DNA from: Maricaulis maris
GTDB taxonomy: Bacteria > Pseudomonadota > Alphaproteobacteria > Caulobacterales > Maricaulaceae
Assembly (NCBI RefSeq): GCF_036322705.1
Contig: NZ_AP027270.1
Span: forward strand, 2,729,501 to 2,793,500
Direction of reading: 5' to 3'
Length of the DNA: 64,000 bases
Shown here: positions 46,946 to 56,931 of the stretch, piece after piece
Position numbering within the stretch: the stretch's first letter is position 1
Layout of the letters: the number at the start of each line of letters is the position of its first letter
The notes under the pieces: generated by a model
What the model saw: only the letters and a program-made list of their open reading frames with translations
What the model was told of the DNA's origin: nothing
Databases searched by the model: none
Translations under genes and position numbers: made by a program

Positions 46946-48589
46946 ATGACAGCCCTCAAAGCCCCGCACCGACCCAGGCCCCGCCCGACCCCCGAAACCC
47001 GCGACATCGTGGTCGTCGGTGGCGGCCATAACGGCCTCGTCTGCGCTGCCTATCTCGCCAAGGCCGGCCTCAAGGTCACGGTCCTGGAACGCCGCGACGT
47101 GGTCGGCGGGGCGGCGGTAACCGAGGAATTCCATCCCGGCTTCCGGAACTCGGTCGCCAGCTACACGGTCTCCCTGCTCAACCCGAAAGTCATCGCCGAT
47201 CTCGACCTGCACGCTCACGGCCTCGAGATCGTCGAGCGCCGGGTCGGCAATTTCCTGCCGCTTGAAAACGGCTATCTCCTGGCCGGCGAAGGCTTGACGC
47301 GCGACCAGGTCAGCAAATTCTCCAGCGCCGATGCCGAGCGCCTGGCCGAGTACGAGGCCCGCCTCGAGGTCGTCGCCGACACCTTGCGCGCGCTGGTTCT
47401 CGAGACCCCGCCCAACCTGTCCGAGGGCAGCTGGCTCGGCGCCCTTCCCGAACTGCTCAAGGCCGCCAATCTGGGCGGCCGGCTGGGTGGCATGTCGATG
47501 ACGGCGCGGCGCGACCTGCTCGACCTGTTCTCCAAGTCCGCCGGCGACTGGCTCGATGGCTGGTTCGAGAGCGATCCGATCAAGGCGCTGTTCGGCTTCG
47601 ACAGCATTGTCGGCAATTTCGCCAGCCCCTACACGCCGGGGAGCGCCTATGTGCTGCTCCACCATCTGTTCGGCGAGGTGAATGGCAAGAAGGGGACCTG
47701 GGGGCACGCGATCGGCGGCATGGGCGCGATCACCCAGGCCATGGCCCGTTGCTGCGAGGCGCGTGGCGTCGAGATCCGTACCGGGTGCGCGGTGAGCGAA
47801 GTCCTGGTCGAAAATGGTGGCGCAGGCCGGGTGGTTCTGGAAAGCGGCGAAACCCTGTCGGCCCGTGCGGTTGTCTCCAACCTCAACCCGAAACTCCTGT
47901 TCGGCTCGCTGATCGATCCGACCGCCCTGCCCGCCGATTTCAACGAACGGATCCGTCACTACAAGTGCGGATCGGGAACCTTCCGGATGAATGTGGCGCT
48001 CGACCGTCTGCCCAGCTTCACGGCCTTGCCCGGAGAAGGCGATCACCTGACCGCCGGCATTATCATGGCGCCCTCGCTTGGCTATATGGAGCAGGCCTAT
48101 GCCGACGCCCGGCGCCATGGCTGGTCGAAGGAACCGATCATCGAGATGCTCATTCCCTCGACGATCGATCCGACCCTCGCGCCGGACGGCCAGCATGTCG
48201 CCAGCCTGTTCTGCCAGCATGTTGCGCCTGAACTGCCGGGCGGCCGCGACTGGGATGATCATCGCGACGAGGTGGCGCAGGTGATGATCGATACGGTCGA
48301 CCGCTGGGCGCCGGGCTTCAGGGACAGCGTGCTGGGCCATCAGGCCCTGACACCGAAGGATCTGGAACGCACATTCGGCCTGGTCGGCGGTGATATTTTC
48401 CACGGCGCGCTGAGCCTCGACCAGCTCTTTTCGGCCCGCCCCGTGCTTGGCCATGCCGACCACCGAAGCCCGATCAAGGGCCTCTACCAATGCGGCTCCG
48501 GCACCCATCCAGGTGGCGGCGTGACCGGCGCACCCGGACACAATGCCGCCCGGGAGATCCTCAAGGATTTCGGCAAGCGGATGGGCTAG
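46946..48589 (+). CDS. FAD-dependent CrtI/PYROXD2-like oxidoreductase
   Basis: Protein of 547 residues. The FAD-binding motif is VVVGGGHNGLVCAAYLAKAG near the N-terminus, then VLERRDVVGGAAVTEE. The C-terminal dinucleotide motif GLYQCGSGTHPGGGVTGAPG is typical of the phytoene-desaturase/PYROXD2 group. It probably oxidises or isomerises a hydrophobic substrate. It is 70 nt after the hot-dog gene on the same strand, most likely part of that operon, and ends at a strong terminator. Confidence 0.88.
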   Translation: MTALKAPHRPRPRPTPETRDIVVVGGGHNGLVCAAYLAKAGLKVTVLERRDVVGGAAVTEEFHPGFRNSVASYTVSLLNPKVIADLDLHAHGLEIVERRVGNFLPLENGYLLAGEGLTRDQVSKFSSADAERLAEYEARLEVVADTLRALVLETPPNLSEGSWLGALPELLKAANLGGRLGGMSMTARRDLLDLFSKSAGDWLDGWFESDPIKALFGFDSIVGNFASPYTPGSAYVLLHHLFGEVNGKKGTWGHAIGGMGAITQAMARCCEARGVEIRTGCAVSEVLVENGGAGRVVLESGETLSARAVVSNLNPKLLFGSLIDPTALPADFNERIRHYKCGSGTFRMNVALDRLPSFTALPGEGDHLTAGIIMAPSLGYMEQAYADARRHGWSKEPIIEMLIPSTIDPTLAPDGQHVASLFCQHVAPELPGGRDWDDHRDEVAQVMIDTVDRWAPGFRDSVLGHQALTPKDLERTFGLVGGDIFHGALSLDQLFSARPVLGHADHRSPIKGLYQCGSGTHPGGGVTGAPGHNAAREILKDFGKRMG

Positions 48590-48625
48590 CCGGCCGCTTC
48601 GCCGACGCGGCCCTCACGACACGAA

Positions 48626-48655
48626 AAAGCCCCGGACCAGCCAGTCCGGGGCTTT
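48626..48655. terminator. bidirectional Rho-independent terminator
   Basis: A 12-bp stem (AAAGCCCCGGAC / GTCCGGGGCTTT) with a 6-nt loop. T-rich tracts on both sides serve the FAD oxidoreductase gene (+) and the pyrophosphatase gene (-), which converge here. Confidence 0.88.
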
Positions 48656-48689
48656 CTGTTTCGGCGTCAGGGAAAACGGGCCTTACGCC

Positions 48690-49217
48690 TCAGCCCTTCA
48701 CCCGCTCCAGCGATTCAGCGATCAGTTCGCGCGCCTTGGCGGCATCGCCCCAGCCAAGCACCTTCACCCATTTGTTGGGCTCGAGATCCTTGTAGTGCTC
48801 GAAGAAGTGCTTGATGCGCATCAGCTGGGCTTCCGGGATGTCGTCCGGCTCGTTGACCTTGCCGTAGAGCGGCGACAGCTTGGCGTGCGGGACGGCGAGG
48901 ATTTTCTCGTCCATGCCGCTCTCGTCTTCCATCAGCAGCACGCCGATCGGACGGGCGCGCACGACGCAACCCGGCACCAGCGTGGTGTGGCCGACAATCA
49001 TGACATCAATCGGATCGCCATCTTCCGACAGGGTGTGCGGCATGAAGCCGTAATTGCACGGATAGCTCATCGGTGTGTGCAGATAGCGGTCCACAAAAAG
49101 CGTCCCGGCTTCCTTGTCCATCTCGTACTTGACCGGTTGGCCACCGACGGGGACTTCGATGATGACATTGATGTCTTCAGGCGGATTTTCGCCCGCGGAG
49201 ATTTTGTCGATCCGCAT
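48690..49217 (-). CDS. ppa: inorganic pyrophosphatase (family I)
   Basis: Soluble family I pyrophosphatase of 175 residues, the usual bacterial length, hydrolysing PPi to phosphate. Metal and substrate residues are visible in [37 protein letters not shown] and the LAVP...Y...D region ([13 protein letters not shown]). AGGAG lies 6 nt before the ATG. Confidence 0.97.
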   Translation of the reverse strand: MRIDKISAGENPPEDINVIIEVPVGGQPVKYEMDKEAGTLFVDRYLHTPMSYPCNYGFMPHTLSEDGDPIDVMIVGHTTLVPGCVVRARPIGVLLMEDESGMDEKILAVPHAKLSPLYGKVNEPDDIPEAQLMRIKHFFEHYKDLEPNKWVKVLGWGDAAKARELIAESLERVKG

Positions 49218-49327
49218 CACATGCTCCTTGCGGCTGGTCCGGGCGAGGTCATACGCCCACAGTCTGACGCGACCAATGCCCGTGTTGCGCCGCAATATCA
49301 ATTCTCAAGGTCAGAAAACCGGTCGCT

Positions 49328-52300
49328 TCACGCGGTCTGGCTGTCATTCGCCGCCGCCAGGGCCGCCCGCTCGCGCTTGACCACTTCCTCGCCGCGCAGA
49401 TGGACAAAATGCCCGCGCTCGGCTGGCCAGGCCGCGAGGATGCGTTTGGCAATCCGCGAACCGGTCTCGGTCGCATGCGCCTCGATCATCGCCAGGCAAC
49501 GCTCTTCCCCCTCGCCATCAAGATCGAAGGCAAGGACGGTATCGCGGTTGAGCCGGGCATCGAGACGCCGCTCGGGATCGTAGACAAAGACATGACCGCC
49601 GGTCATGCCGGCCGCGAAATTATCCCCGACCGGGCCGAGAATGACCGCCGTTCCGCCGGTCATGTACTCACAGCCATTGGTCCCGCAGCCCTCGATCACC
49701 GCATCGGCGCCGGAATTGCGAACACCGAAGCGCTGACCGGCCCGTCCGGCGGCGAGCAGCCGGCCCGAGGTCGCCCCATAAAGGCAGGTATTGCCGATAA
49801 TGGCGTGCTCTTCATTGGCCTCGGTCGCACCGCCATAGGGCCGCACGATGATCGAAGCCCCCGACAACCCCTTGCCGACATAGTCATTGGCATCACCATC
49901 GAGCTCGATACGCAATCCCTTGGCAGCAAAGGCCCCCAGGGACTGCCCCGCCGACCCGCGCAGACGCAGGGTGAGATGGTCCGCGCCCAGCCCGTCCGGA
50001 CCAAAACGGGTGATGATTTCAGACGAGGTCCGTGTCCCGACCGCCCGGTCGGTATTCTTGACGCCGTAGTCGAGCTGCATCTTCTCGCCGCGGTCAAAGG
50101 CCGGAGCCGCGTCCTGGATGATGTGCTCATCCAGCGACGGCGCCACCGGGTTTCGGAGATCGCGGGTCGAACGGGCCGGGCGCTCAACGGCATCGGCGCG
50201 CGACATGATGGCCGAGAGGTCGAGATCGTCGAGCGATTCCGAGCCACGGGAGACCTGGTCCAGCAGGTCAGCCCGACCGATCACGTCCTCCAGAGAGGTC
50301 GCGCCCAGACCGGCGAGGATCTCGCGCACATCCTGGGCCAGGAAAGTCATCAGGTTGACGACATGATCCGGGAAGCCACCAAAGCGGGCCCGCAGATCGT
50401 CATCCTGGGTACACACCCCGACCGGACAGGTATTGGAGTGGCACTGACGCACCATCAGACAGCCCAGCGCGATCAGGGATGCCGTGCCGACGCCAAACTC
50501 CTCGGCTCCCAGCATGGCCGCCACAACAATGTCGCGCCCGGTGCGAATGCCGCCATCGGCGCGCAGGGTCACGCGTTCGCGCAAGCCGTTGAGCGACAGC
50601 ATCTGGTGTGCCTCGGCGAGGCCGAGTTCCAGCGGACCGCCGGCGAACTTGATCGAGGACAGGGCCGCAGCCCCGGTGCCACCGACCGAGCCGGAGATAT
50701 TGATGATATCGGCATTCGCCTTGGCCACACCGGCGGCAACAGCGCCGACGCCGGCAGCAGCCACCAGCTTCACCCCGACCCGCGCCGTCGGATTGATCTG
50801 CTTCAGGTCATAGATGAGCTGGGCCAGATCCTCGATGGAGTAGATATCGTGGTGCGGCGGCGGCGAGATCAGGCTGACGCCGGGGGTCGCCAGGCGCATG
50901 CGGGCAATGAATTCGGTGACCTTGAAGCCCGGCAGCTGGCCGCCCTCGCCCGGCTTGGCCCCCTGGGCGACCTTGATTTCCATCTCGCGGCATTGATTGA
51001 GATATTCCGCCGTCACACCAAAACGGCCCGAGGCGATCTGCTTGACCGCCGAATTCATGTTGTCGCCATTCGGCAGGGGCTTGTAGCGGACCGGGTCCTC
51101 GCCCCCTTCTCCGGACACCGACTTGGCGCCGATCCGGTTCATGGCGACGTTGAGCGCGCCATGGGCCTCGGGTGACAGGGCACCCAGCGACATGCCGGGG
51201 GTCACAAAGCGGCGGCGGATACCATTGATTGACTCAACGCGGTCAAGCCCCACAGCCGGTCCGATCGGACGCATGTCCATCAGGTCACGCAACTGGATCG
51301 GACCCTGGTCCCTGATCGCGGTGCGATAGGATTTCCAGGCATTGTGGTCATTATTGCGCACCGCGCCCTGCAGCGCCGTGATCACCGGCGCATTGAGCGC
51401 GTGACGGTCACCGCTCGAGCGCTGACGATAGAAGCCGCCGATCGGCAAACGGGCCTCGCCGCGCCAGGCCTTGCGGTGAAGGTCGAGCGTCCGGACCTCG
51501 AGGCCGGGCAGGCCGATACCGGAAATGCGGCTGACGACGCCGGGCAGATAGGCCTCGACCAGAGCCCGGGAGAGGCCGAGCACCTCGAAATTACAGCCCC
51601 CGCGATAGGAGGAAATGATCGAGATGCCCATCTTCGAGAGGATCTTGAGCAAGCCGCCATCAAGCGCGGTCTTGAGGCGCCCGGCCTGCTTGCGCGCCCA
51701 CGTCTCCCCGCCCACCGCATCGCGACCGGCGGTCACGGTCTCGAAGGCGAGATAAGGGTTCACGGTCGTCGCACCGAGGCCGATCAGCACGGCGGCATAG
51801 TGGGCATCGAAACATTCGCCGGCGCGGACATTCAGCGAACAGAAATTGCGCAGGCCGGCGCGGGTCAGCGTCGAGTGGACCGCACCCGCCACGAGTACCA
51901 TCGGCAGGGCCGAATTGTCGGCGTCCTGACGATGATCGGTGAGCACCAGGTGCGCCGCGCCATCACGGACGGCGCCGACGCACTGGTTGATGACATCATC
52001 GATGGCGGTGCGCAGGGCCTGTCCGTCGCCATTGGCGCCGAGGGTCGGCAGCAGGCAATCGATCTCCTTGACCGCCCCGCCCATATGGGCCCGCCAGCGC
52101 TCATAACCACCATTGCTGAGGATCGGGCTGTCCAGCACGAGCACGCTGGCGCGCGCCTCGCCCTGGCCGAGGATATTGCCGAGATTTCGGAAGCGGGTTT
52201 TCAGACCCATCACCCGGCCTTCCCGCAAGGGATCAATCGGCGGATTGGTGACCTGGGAGAAATTCTGACGGAAGAAGTGCGATAGCGGGCGATAGCTTTC

Positions 52301-53857
52301 CGACAACACCGCCAGCGGGGCATCATCGCCCATCGAGCCAACGGCTTCCTTGCCATCATCGGCCATCGCCTTGATGACGAGCTCGATATTCTCGAAGGTA
52401 AAGCCCGAGGCGGCCTGGCGGCGCGTCCGTTCGGCATCGCTGAAGAGCTGGTCTTCCGAGCCCGGTCCGACAACGCTTTCCAGATCCTCCATCTCGCCGA
52501 GCCAGCGGGTATAGGGGTGTTGTTCCGACAGCTCGTTGAGGATGTCCTGCTCGCGATAGAATTTGCCCTCGACAATATCCAGCGCGATCAGGCGACCCGG
52601 TGTGATCGAGCCGCGCTCGGTCACGGTGGTCGGATCGACCGGCGCCATGCCGGTCTCGGACCCGGCCACGAACACATCGTCATTGGTCAGGGCGTAACGC
52701 ATCGGGCGCAAGCCGTTGCGGTCCAGACCGGCAATTGCCCAGCGGCCGTCGAAGGCGGCAATCGCCGCCGGCCCGTCCCAGGGCTCCATCACCGCGTTGC
52801 AGTATTCATACATCCGGCTCCAGCCTTCCGGCATGACGTCGGCCCGCTTTGACCAGGCTTCCGGAATGAGAAGCGTCTTGGTCATCGGCGCCGAGCGACC
52901 GGCGCGGACCAGGATCTCGAAGGTCTGGTCGAGCGCGGCACTGTCCGAGGCACCCGGCTGGATCACCGGCTTCACATCGTTTTCGGCATCGGCGAAGGCC
53001 GTCTCCGCGATGTGCACCTCATGGCTGCGCATCCAGTTGATATTGCCGCGGATCGTATTGATCTCGCCATTGTGTGCCAGCATGCGGAAGGGCTGGGCCA
53101 GTCGCCATTCTGGGAAGGTATTGGTCGAATAGCGCTGGTGGAAGATCGCGAAGGGCGAGATGAAGTCGGGCGATTGCAGGTCCGGGTAGAAGGCGTCGAT
53201 ATCCTGGGCGCGGAACAGGCCCTTGTAGATGATGTCGCGCGACGACAGCGAACAGACATAGAGATCGCGCAGGTTTTCCTCGCGGGCCCGGCGCTCGATC
53301 CGGCGGCGGACGATGTAGAGCACGCGCTGCACCGCCTCGCTGTCACGGCCGCGCGGATCCCGGAACAGGACCTGTTCGATCTCCGGCAGCATGGCACGGG
53401 CCTTGTCGCCGAGAACCGAGGTGTCGATCGGCGGCTGGCGCCAGCCGTAGAAGGCAAAACCCTCGCGCAGGATTTCCGCCTCGATGATCGCGCGGGCGCG
53501 TTCGCGGGCCGCAAAATCGGTGCGGGGCAGGAAGATCATGCCGACGATGACATCCCCGCGCTCGGGCTCGTGCCCGGTCCGCGAGACGGCTTCCTTGAAG
53601 AAGTCCTGTGGCACGCCAACGCGCAGGCCGGCGCCGTCGCCGGTCAGCCCGTCGGCATCAACGGCGCCGCGGTGCCAGACCGCCTTCAGCGCATCAATCG
53701 CCAGTTCGACGATGTCGCGCCGCGCGCGCCCCTTCATGTCGGCGATCAGGCCGACGCCGCAGGCATCGCGCTCGTCGCGCGGATCGATCAGGCCGGACGC
53801 GCGGAGGGTTTCGAGGCCCTGGCGATGGGCGGCTTCGGACCAGGTCTTGTCTGTCAT
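49328..53857 (-). CDS. gltB: glutamate synthase (NADPH) large subunit
   Basis: Large subunit of 1509 residues, standard length. The glutaminase domain begins at DACGVGLIADMKG (catalytic Cys33 after processing). The central domain and FMN-binding synthase domain follow (GGEDPVRYKPLPNG, ISPPPHHDIYSIEDL, GTGAAALSSIKFAGGP), then the 3Fe-4S cluster CHSNTCPVGVCTQ and the C-terminal GXGXG-type beta-helix. With GltD it makes glutamate from glutamine and 2-oxoglutarate. The start overlaps the gltD stop by 4 nt, so the order is gltD-gltB. Confidence 0.97.
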   Translation of the reverse strand: MTDKTWSEAAHRQGLETLRASGLIDPRDERDACGVGLIADMKGRARRDIVELAIDALKAVWHRGAVDADGLTGDGAGLRVGVPQDFFKEAVSRTGHEPERGDVIVGMIFLPRTDFAARERARAIIEAEILREGFAFYGWRQPPIDTSVLGDKARAMLPEIEQVLFRDPRGRDSEAVQRVLYIVRRRIERRAREENLRDLYVCSLSSRDIIYKGLFRAQDIDAFYPDLQSPDFISPFAIFHQRYSTNTFPEWRLAQPFRMLAHNGEINTIRGNINWMRSHEVHIAETAFADAENDVKPVIQPGASDSAALDQTFEILVRAGRSAPMTKTLLIPEAWSKRADVMPEGWSRMYEYCNAVMEPWDGPAAIAAFDGRWAIAGLDRNGLRPMRYALTNDDVFVAGSETGMAPVDPTTVTERGSITPGRLIALDIVEGKFYREQDILNELSEQHPYTRWLGEMEDLESVVGPGSEDQLFSDAERTRRQAASGFTFENIELVIKAMADDGKEAVGSMGDDAPLAVLSESYRPLSHFFRQNFSQVTNPPIDPLREGRVMGLKTRFRNLGNILGQGEARASVLVLDSPILSNGGYERWRAHMGGAVKEIDCLLPTLGANGDGQALRTAIDDVINQCVGAVRDGAAHLVLTDHRQDADNSALPMVLVAGAVHSTLTRAGLRNFCSLNVRAGECFDAHYAAVLIGLGATTVNPYLAFETVTAGRDAVGGETWARKQAGRLKTALDGGLLKILSKMGISIISSYRGGCNFEVLGLSRALVEAYLPGVVSRISGIGLPGLEVRTLDLHRKAWRGEARLPIGGFYRQRSSGDRHALNAPVITALQGAVRNNDHNAWKSYRTAIRDQGPIQLRDLMDMRPIGPAVGLDRVESINGIRRRFVTPGMSLGALSPEAHGALNVAMNRIGAKSVSGEGGEDPVRYKPLPNGDNMNSAVKQIASGRFGVTAEYLNQCREMEIKVAQGAKPGEGGQLPGFKVTEFIARMRLATPGVSLISPPPHHDIYSIEDLAQLIYDLKQINPTARVGVKLVAAAGVGAVAAGVAKANADIINISGSVGGTGAAALSSIKFAGGPLELGLAEAHQMLSLNGLRERVTLRADGGIRTGRDIVVAAMLGAEEFGVGTASLIALGCLMVRQCHSNTCPVGVCTQDDDLRARFGGFPDHVVNLMTFLAQDVREILAGLGATSLEDVIGRADLLDQVSRGSESLDDLDLSAIMSRADAVERPARSTRDLRNPVAPSLDEHIIQDAAPAFDRGEKMQLDYGVKNTDRAVGTRTSSEIITRFGPDGLGADHLTLRLRGSAGQSLGAFAAKGLRIELDGDANDYVGKGLSGASIIVRPYGGATEANEEHAIIGNTCLYGATSGRLLAAGRAGQRFGVRNSGADAVIEGCGTNGCEYMTGGTAVILGPVGDNFAAGMTGGHVFVYDPERRLDARLNRDTVLAFDLDGEGEERCLAMIEAHATETGSRIAKRILAAWPAERGHFVHLRGEEVVKRERAALAAANDSQTA

Positions 53858-55290
53858 TCGGCCGCTCCCAGCACACGCATCCGGTTGTCGAGATAGGATT
53901 CAATCGAACGGGCAGCATCGAGCCCGTCCTTGATCGCCCACACCACCAGCGAGGCGCCGCGATGCAGGTCTCCGGCGACGAAGACACCGTCCAGGCTGGC
54001 CATCCGCGTGGCGCGGTCGACCTCGACCCGTCCGTCGCGATGAACGGAGAGATCAGGCGACTCGAACAGAACCGGCAGGTCCTCGGGCGTGAAGCCGAGG
54101 GCGGAGATGACCATGTCAGCGCCGATATCCCAGGTCTTGCCGGGATCAGCTTCCGGTGCACGGCGCCCGGACCGGTCGGGTGCGCCCAGGCGCATGCCCT
54201 GGACCCGCACCGCCGAGATCCCGTCGCCCTGGGTCAGCACGGCGAGCGGGGCGGAGAGCCATTCGAAGACGACCCCCTCCTCCTCGGCATGCTTCACTTC
54301 GCGGGCCGAGCCCGGCATGTTGGCGCGGTCGCGGCGGTAGAGACAGGTGACCGAGGTCGCGCCCTGGCGGATCGCCGTGCGGACGCAGTCCATCGCGGTA
54401 TCGCCGCCACCAACCACGACGACCCGCTTGCCCCTGGCGTCGAGGACCGTGTCATTGGCCGCCGGATCGCCCAGGTCATCGCGGTTCGAGCGGGTCAGGA
54501 AATCAAGAGCCGGCAGGACACCATCGCCGCTGCCCGGACAGGTCAGCTGGCGGGCCTGATAGACACCGGTCGCGAGCAGGACGGCATGGTGCTCGGCCCG
54601 GATCGCATCGAGGCTGGCATCGCGGCCGACCTCGAAATTCAGCCTGAACACGACCCCGCCCTGCTCGAGCCGGTCGAGCCGGCGCTGGACCACCGTCTTT
54701 TCCAGCTTGAAGCCGGGAATACCGTACATCAGGAGACCGCCCGCGCGGTCGGCGCGCTCATAGACGGTGACCGAAAACCCGCTCTCACGCAGGCGCTCGG
54801 CAGCGGCCAGACCGGCCGGGCCCGACCCGATGATACCGACACTCTGGCCGCGCTCCGGACCAACATGGAGCGGCTCGACCCAGCCCTCTTTCCACGCCGT
54901 ATCGGTGATATATTGCTCGACGGCGCCGATGGTGACAGCCCCGTGCTTTGACTTTTCGACCACGCAGCTGCCTTCGCACAGGCGGTCCTGCGGGCAGATG
55001 CGGCCACAGATTTCCGGCATGGTCGAGGTCGCCGCCGAGGCGTCATAGGCCTCCCTCAGACGATCCTCGCCGGCCAGCATCAGCCAATCGGGAATATTGT
55101 TCTGCAGCGGACAGCCGGACTGGCAGAAGGGGACACCGCATTGTGAACAGCGCGAGGCCTGCTCGGCAGCCGCCCCGGTCGAGAAACCGCGATAGATTTC
55201 CTTGAAATCCTGACGCCGTTCGCCCTCGGAGCGCTTTTCCGGATAGGTCTGGTCGATGTCCACAAATCTGAGCAATCCCGCCCCCGTCAA
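53854..55290 (-). CDS. gltD: glutamate synthase small subunit
   Basis: Flavoprotein subunit of about 478 residues passing electrons from NADPH to GltB. Two cysteine clusters (CSQCGVPFCQSGCP and CGRICPQDRLCEGSCV) bind 4Fe-4S centres. FAD motif GSGPAGLAAAE; NADPH motif VVGGGDTAMD; C-terminal VFVAGDLHRGASLVVWAI. The start is uncertain: TTG 55290 as given, a second TTG at 55275 behind GGGGGCGGGA, or GTG 55263. The gene is divergent from moaA. Confidence 0.94.
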   Translation of the reverse strand: MTGAGLLRFVDIDQTYPEKRSEGERRQDFKEIYRGFSTGAAAEQASRCSQCGVPFCQSGCPLQNNIPDWLMLAGEDRLREAYDASAATSTMPEICGRICPQDRLCEGSCVVEKSKHGAVTIGAVEQYITDTAWKEGWVEPLHVGPERGQSVGIIGSGPAGLAAAERLRESGFSVTVYERADRAGGLLMYGIPGFKLEKTVVQRRLDRLEQGGVVFRLNFEVGRDASLDAIRAEHHAVLLATGVYQARQLTCPGSGDGVLPALDFLTRSNRDDLGDPAANDTVLDARGKRVVVVGGGDTAMDCVRTAIRQGATSVTCLYRRDRANMPGSAREVKHAEEEGVVFEWLSAPLAVLTQGDGISAVRVQGMRLGAPDRSGRRAPEADPGKTWDIGADMVISALGFTPEDLPVLFESPDLSVHRDGRVEVDRATRMASLDGVFVAGDLHRGASLVVWAIKDGLDAARSIESYLDNRMRVLGAAE

Positions 55291-55631
55291 AACTTCGAAA
55301 GTTCGCTAGTGCAGCACAGACTTCGCAAGCGCACAAGTGAGCGACCGTGCGGCGAGTTGGCATATTCTTCCCCGAAACCGATCTTCAAGGAACGAATTTC
55401 CACAAGCATGGCATTTTTCCGATGCCGGAAGCAAATTACTCGCTATCGGGCGATTTCACCGTTTCCCGGTCCGCACGCCTCGGGGAAAGCGGAAACCGCC
55501 CGTCAGAGTGCCTGTCGGGGCGCTCGTCAGCCTGCCCGCCGCGCTCGCGCGCGGTCACAATGCCGTGCCTGGCGGCCCGTGTGCGGCAAAGCGCCTTGCC
55601 CCGACCGGTCATCGCGCCCAAGTTTGCCGAC
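55291..55631. other. 341-bp gltD-moaA divergent intergenic region with a long hairpin
   Basis: No gene is supported; the frame is open into moaA, but codon content is unlike its neighbours. At 55448-55501 a long imperfect stem pairs GGGCGATTTC...CGTTTCCC with GGGAAAGC..GAAACCGCCC: about 15 pairs with small bulges and a mismatch. A second short GC hairpin (CCGCGC / GCGCGG) lies near 55540. In the moaA direction this would be a structured leader; I could not match it to the molybdenum-cofactor riboswitch by eye. Confidence 0.5.
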
Positions 55632-56675
55632 ATGACCCCTGCCCCGACGCTCTCCTCGCTGCCGGCCCAGCCCGTTCCGGCCTCGCCGCTGATCGACAGC
55701 TTTGGCCGCCAGATCCGATATCTGCGCCTGTCGGTGACCGATCGCTGCGACCTGCGCTGCGTCTATTGCATGAAAGCGCAGCCGGAATTCCTGCCCAAGG
55801 CCGATCTGCTGACCCTGGAGGAGCTGGAACAGGTCGCCGGTGCCTTTATCGACCGGGGCATCACCAAGATCCGCATCACCGGTGGCGAACCGCTTGTCCG
55901 CCGCGACGTGGTGACGCTGATCGAGCGCCTCGGTCGGCGTCTGGGCCAAGACGGCGGGCTGGACGAGCTCACCCTGACCACCAATGCGACCCAGCTGCCC
56001 CGCTTTGCCGACCGGCTCGCGGCGGCCGGCCTGCGCCGGATCAATGTCTCGCTCGACACGCTCGACCCCGTTCGTTTCTCCCGGCTCACCCGCGGCGGCA
56101 AGCTGACCGACACGCTGGCCGGGATCGAGGCCGCCGCCGCGGCCGGCCTCAAGGTCAAGATCAATGCCGTCGCCCTGAAGGGCGAGAATGAGGACGTGTT
56201 ACCCGATCTGATCGCCTGGGCGCACGGTCAGGGGCATGACATCACCCTGATCGAGGTGATGCCTGTCGGCGATGTCGGGGCTGACCGTGCCGACCAGTTC
56301 CTGCCGCTCAGTGCCGTCCGCGACCGCCTCCTGCAGCGCTGGACCCTGACCCCGCTGACAGAAACCACCGGCGGCCCGGCCCGCTATCACCGCATCGCGG
56401 AGACCGGCGGCAAGCTCGGCCTGATCACGCCGCTGACCGGGAATTTCTGCGCCGGCTGCAACCGCGTCCGCCTGACCTGCACCGGCCAGCTGCACGCCTG
56501 CCTGGGACAGGACGGCGCCGTCGACCTGCGCCGCGCCTTGCGCGAGGGGGGTCTCGAGGGGCTTAACCGCGCCATCAACCAGGCCGTTGCCGACAAGCCG
56601 GAAGCGCATGATTTTGACGTCCGCCCGGGCGCCGAACCGTCGGTCACGCGCCACATGGCAATCACGGGAGGCTAG
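55632..56675 (+). CDS. moaA: GTP 3',8-cyclase MoaA (radical SAM)
   Basis: First enzyme of molybdopterin synthesis, 347 residues, converting GTP to 3',8-cyclo-GTP. The radical-SAM cluster is CDLRCVYC (about 40-47), the SAM motif GGEPL, and the C-terminal substrate cluster [18 protein letters not shown]. It ends in GG after HMAITGG, the usual MoaA tail needed for activity. The ATG was chosen by homology length; there is no strong ribosome site. It leads a six-gene operon. Confidence 0.96.
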   Translation: MTPAPTLSSLPAQPVPASPLIDSFGRQIRYLRLSVTDRCDLRCVYCMKAQPEFLPKADLLTLEELEQVAGAFIDRGITKIRITGGEPLVRRDVVTLIERLGRRLGQDGGLDELTLTTNATQLPRFADRLAAAGLRRINVSLDTLDPVRFSRLTRGGKLTDTLAGIEAAAAAGLKVKINAVALKGENEDVLPDLIAWAHGQGHDITLIEVMPVGDVGADRADQFLPLSAVRDRLLQRWTLTPLTETTGGPARYHRIAETGGKLGLITPLTGNFCAGCNRVRLTCTGQLHACLGQDGAVDLRRALREGGLEGLNRAINQAVADKPEAHDFDVRPGAEPSVTRHMAITGG

Positions 56676-56676
56676 G

Positions 56677-56928
56677 ATGCAGGTCCATATCCAGTACATG
56701 GCCGCCCTGCGTGACCGGTTCGGGTCCGGCGAGACCCGGCTCGACCTGCCCGACACCATTGCCAATAGCGAAGACCTGATTGCCTGGCTCACCGCGCGGC
56801 ATGCCGACGCCGCCGCGCTTGAAGCGCCGGAAATCCGCCTGATCCGCAATGACCGCATCGTCACCCGCCCCAGCGCCATCGCCGACGGCGACCGGCTCGC
56901 CTTCTGCCCGCCCTTCACGGGAGGCTGA
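56677..56928 (+). CDS. moaD: molybdopterin synthase sulfur carrier subunit MoaD
   Basis: Ubiquitin-fold protein of 83 residues ending in FTGG, the C-terminal Gly-Gly that is thiocarboxylated. It starts MQVHIQYMAALRDRFG, 1 nt after the moaA stop. It forms molybdopterin synthase with MoaE encoded next. Confidence 0.94.
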   Translation: MQVHIQYMAALRDRFGSGETRLDLPDTIANSEDLIAWLTARHADAAALEAPEIRLIRNDRIVTRPSAIADGDRLAFCPPFTGG

Positions 56929-56931
56929 GCC

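Noticed and set aside
49400-51175. 591-codon open frame opposite gltB, and similar long frames opposite typA (19514-21583), the kinase (2653-4500), the symporter (36296-38128) and the M16 gene (14249-15727)
   Set aside because: All lie antisense to genes with clear family motifs. Their products are rich in Arg, Gly, His and Asp, without domains or ribosome sites. High GC makes such frames common.
55291-55631. N-terminal extension of MoaA by about 95 residues through the open upstream frame
   Set aside because: MoaA family proteins begin close to residue 1 of the chosen start; the upstream residues show no domain, and the DNA there forms a strong hairpin.
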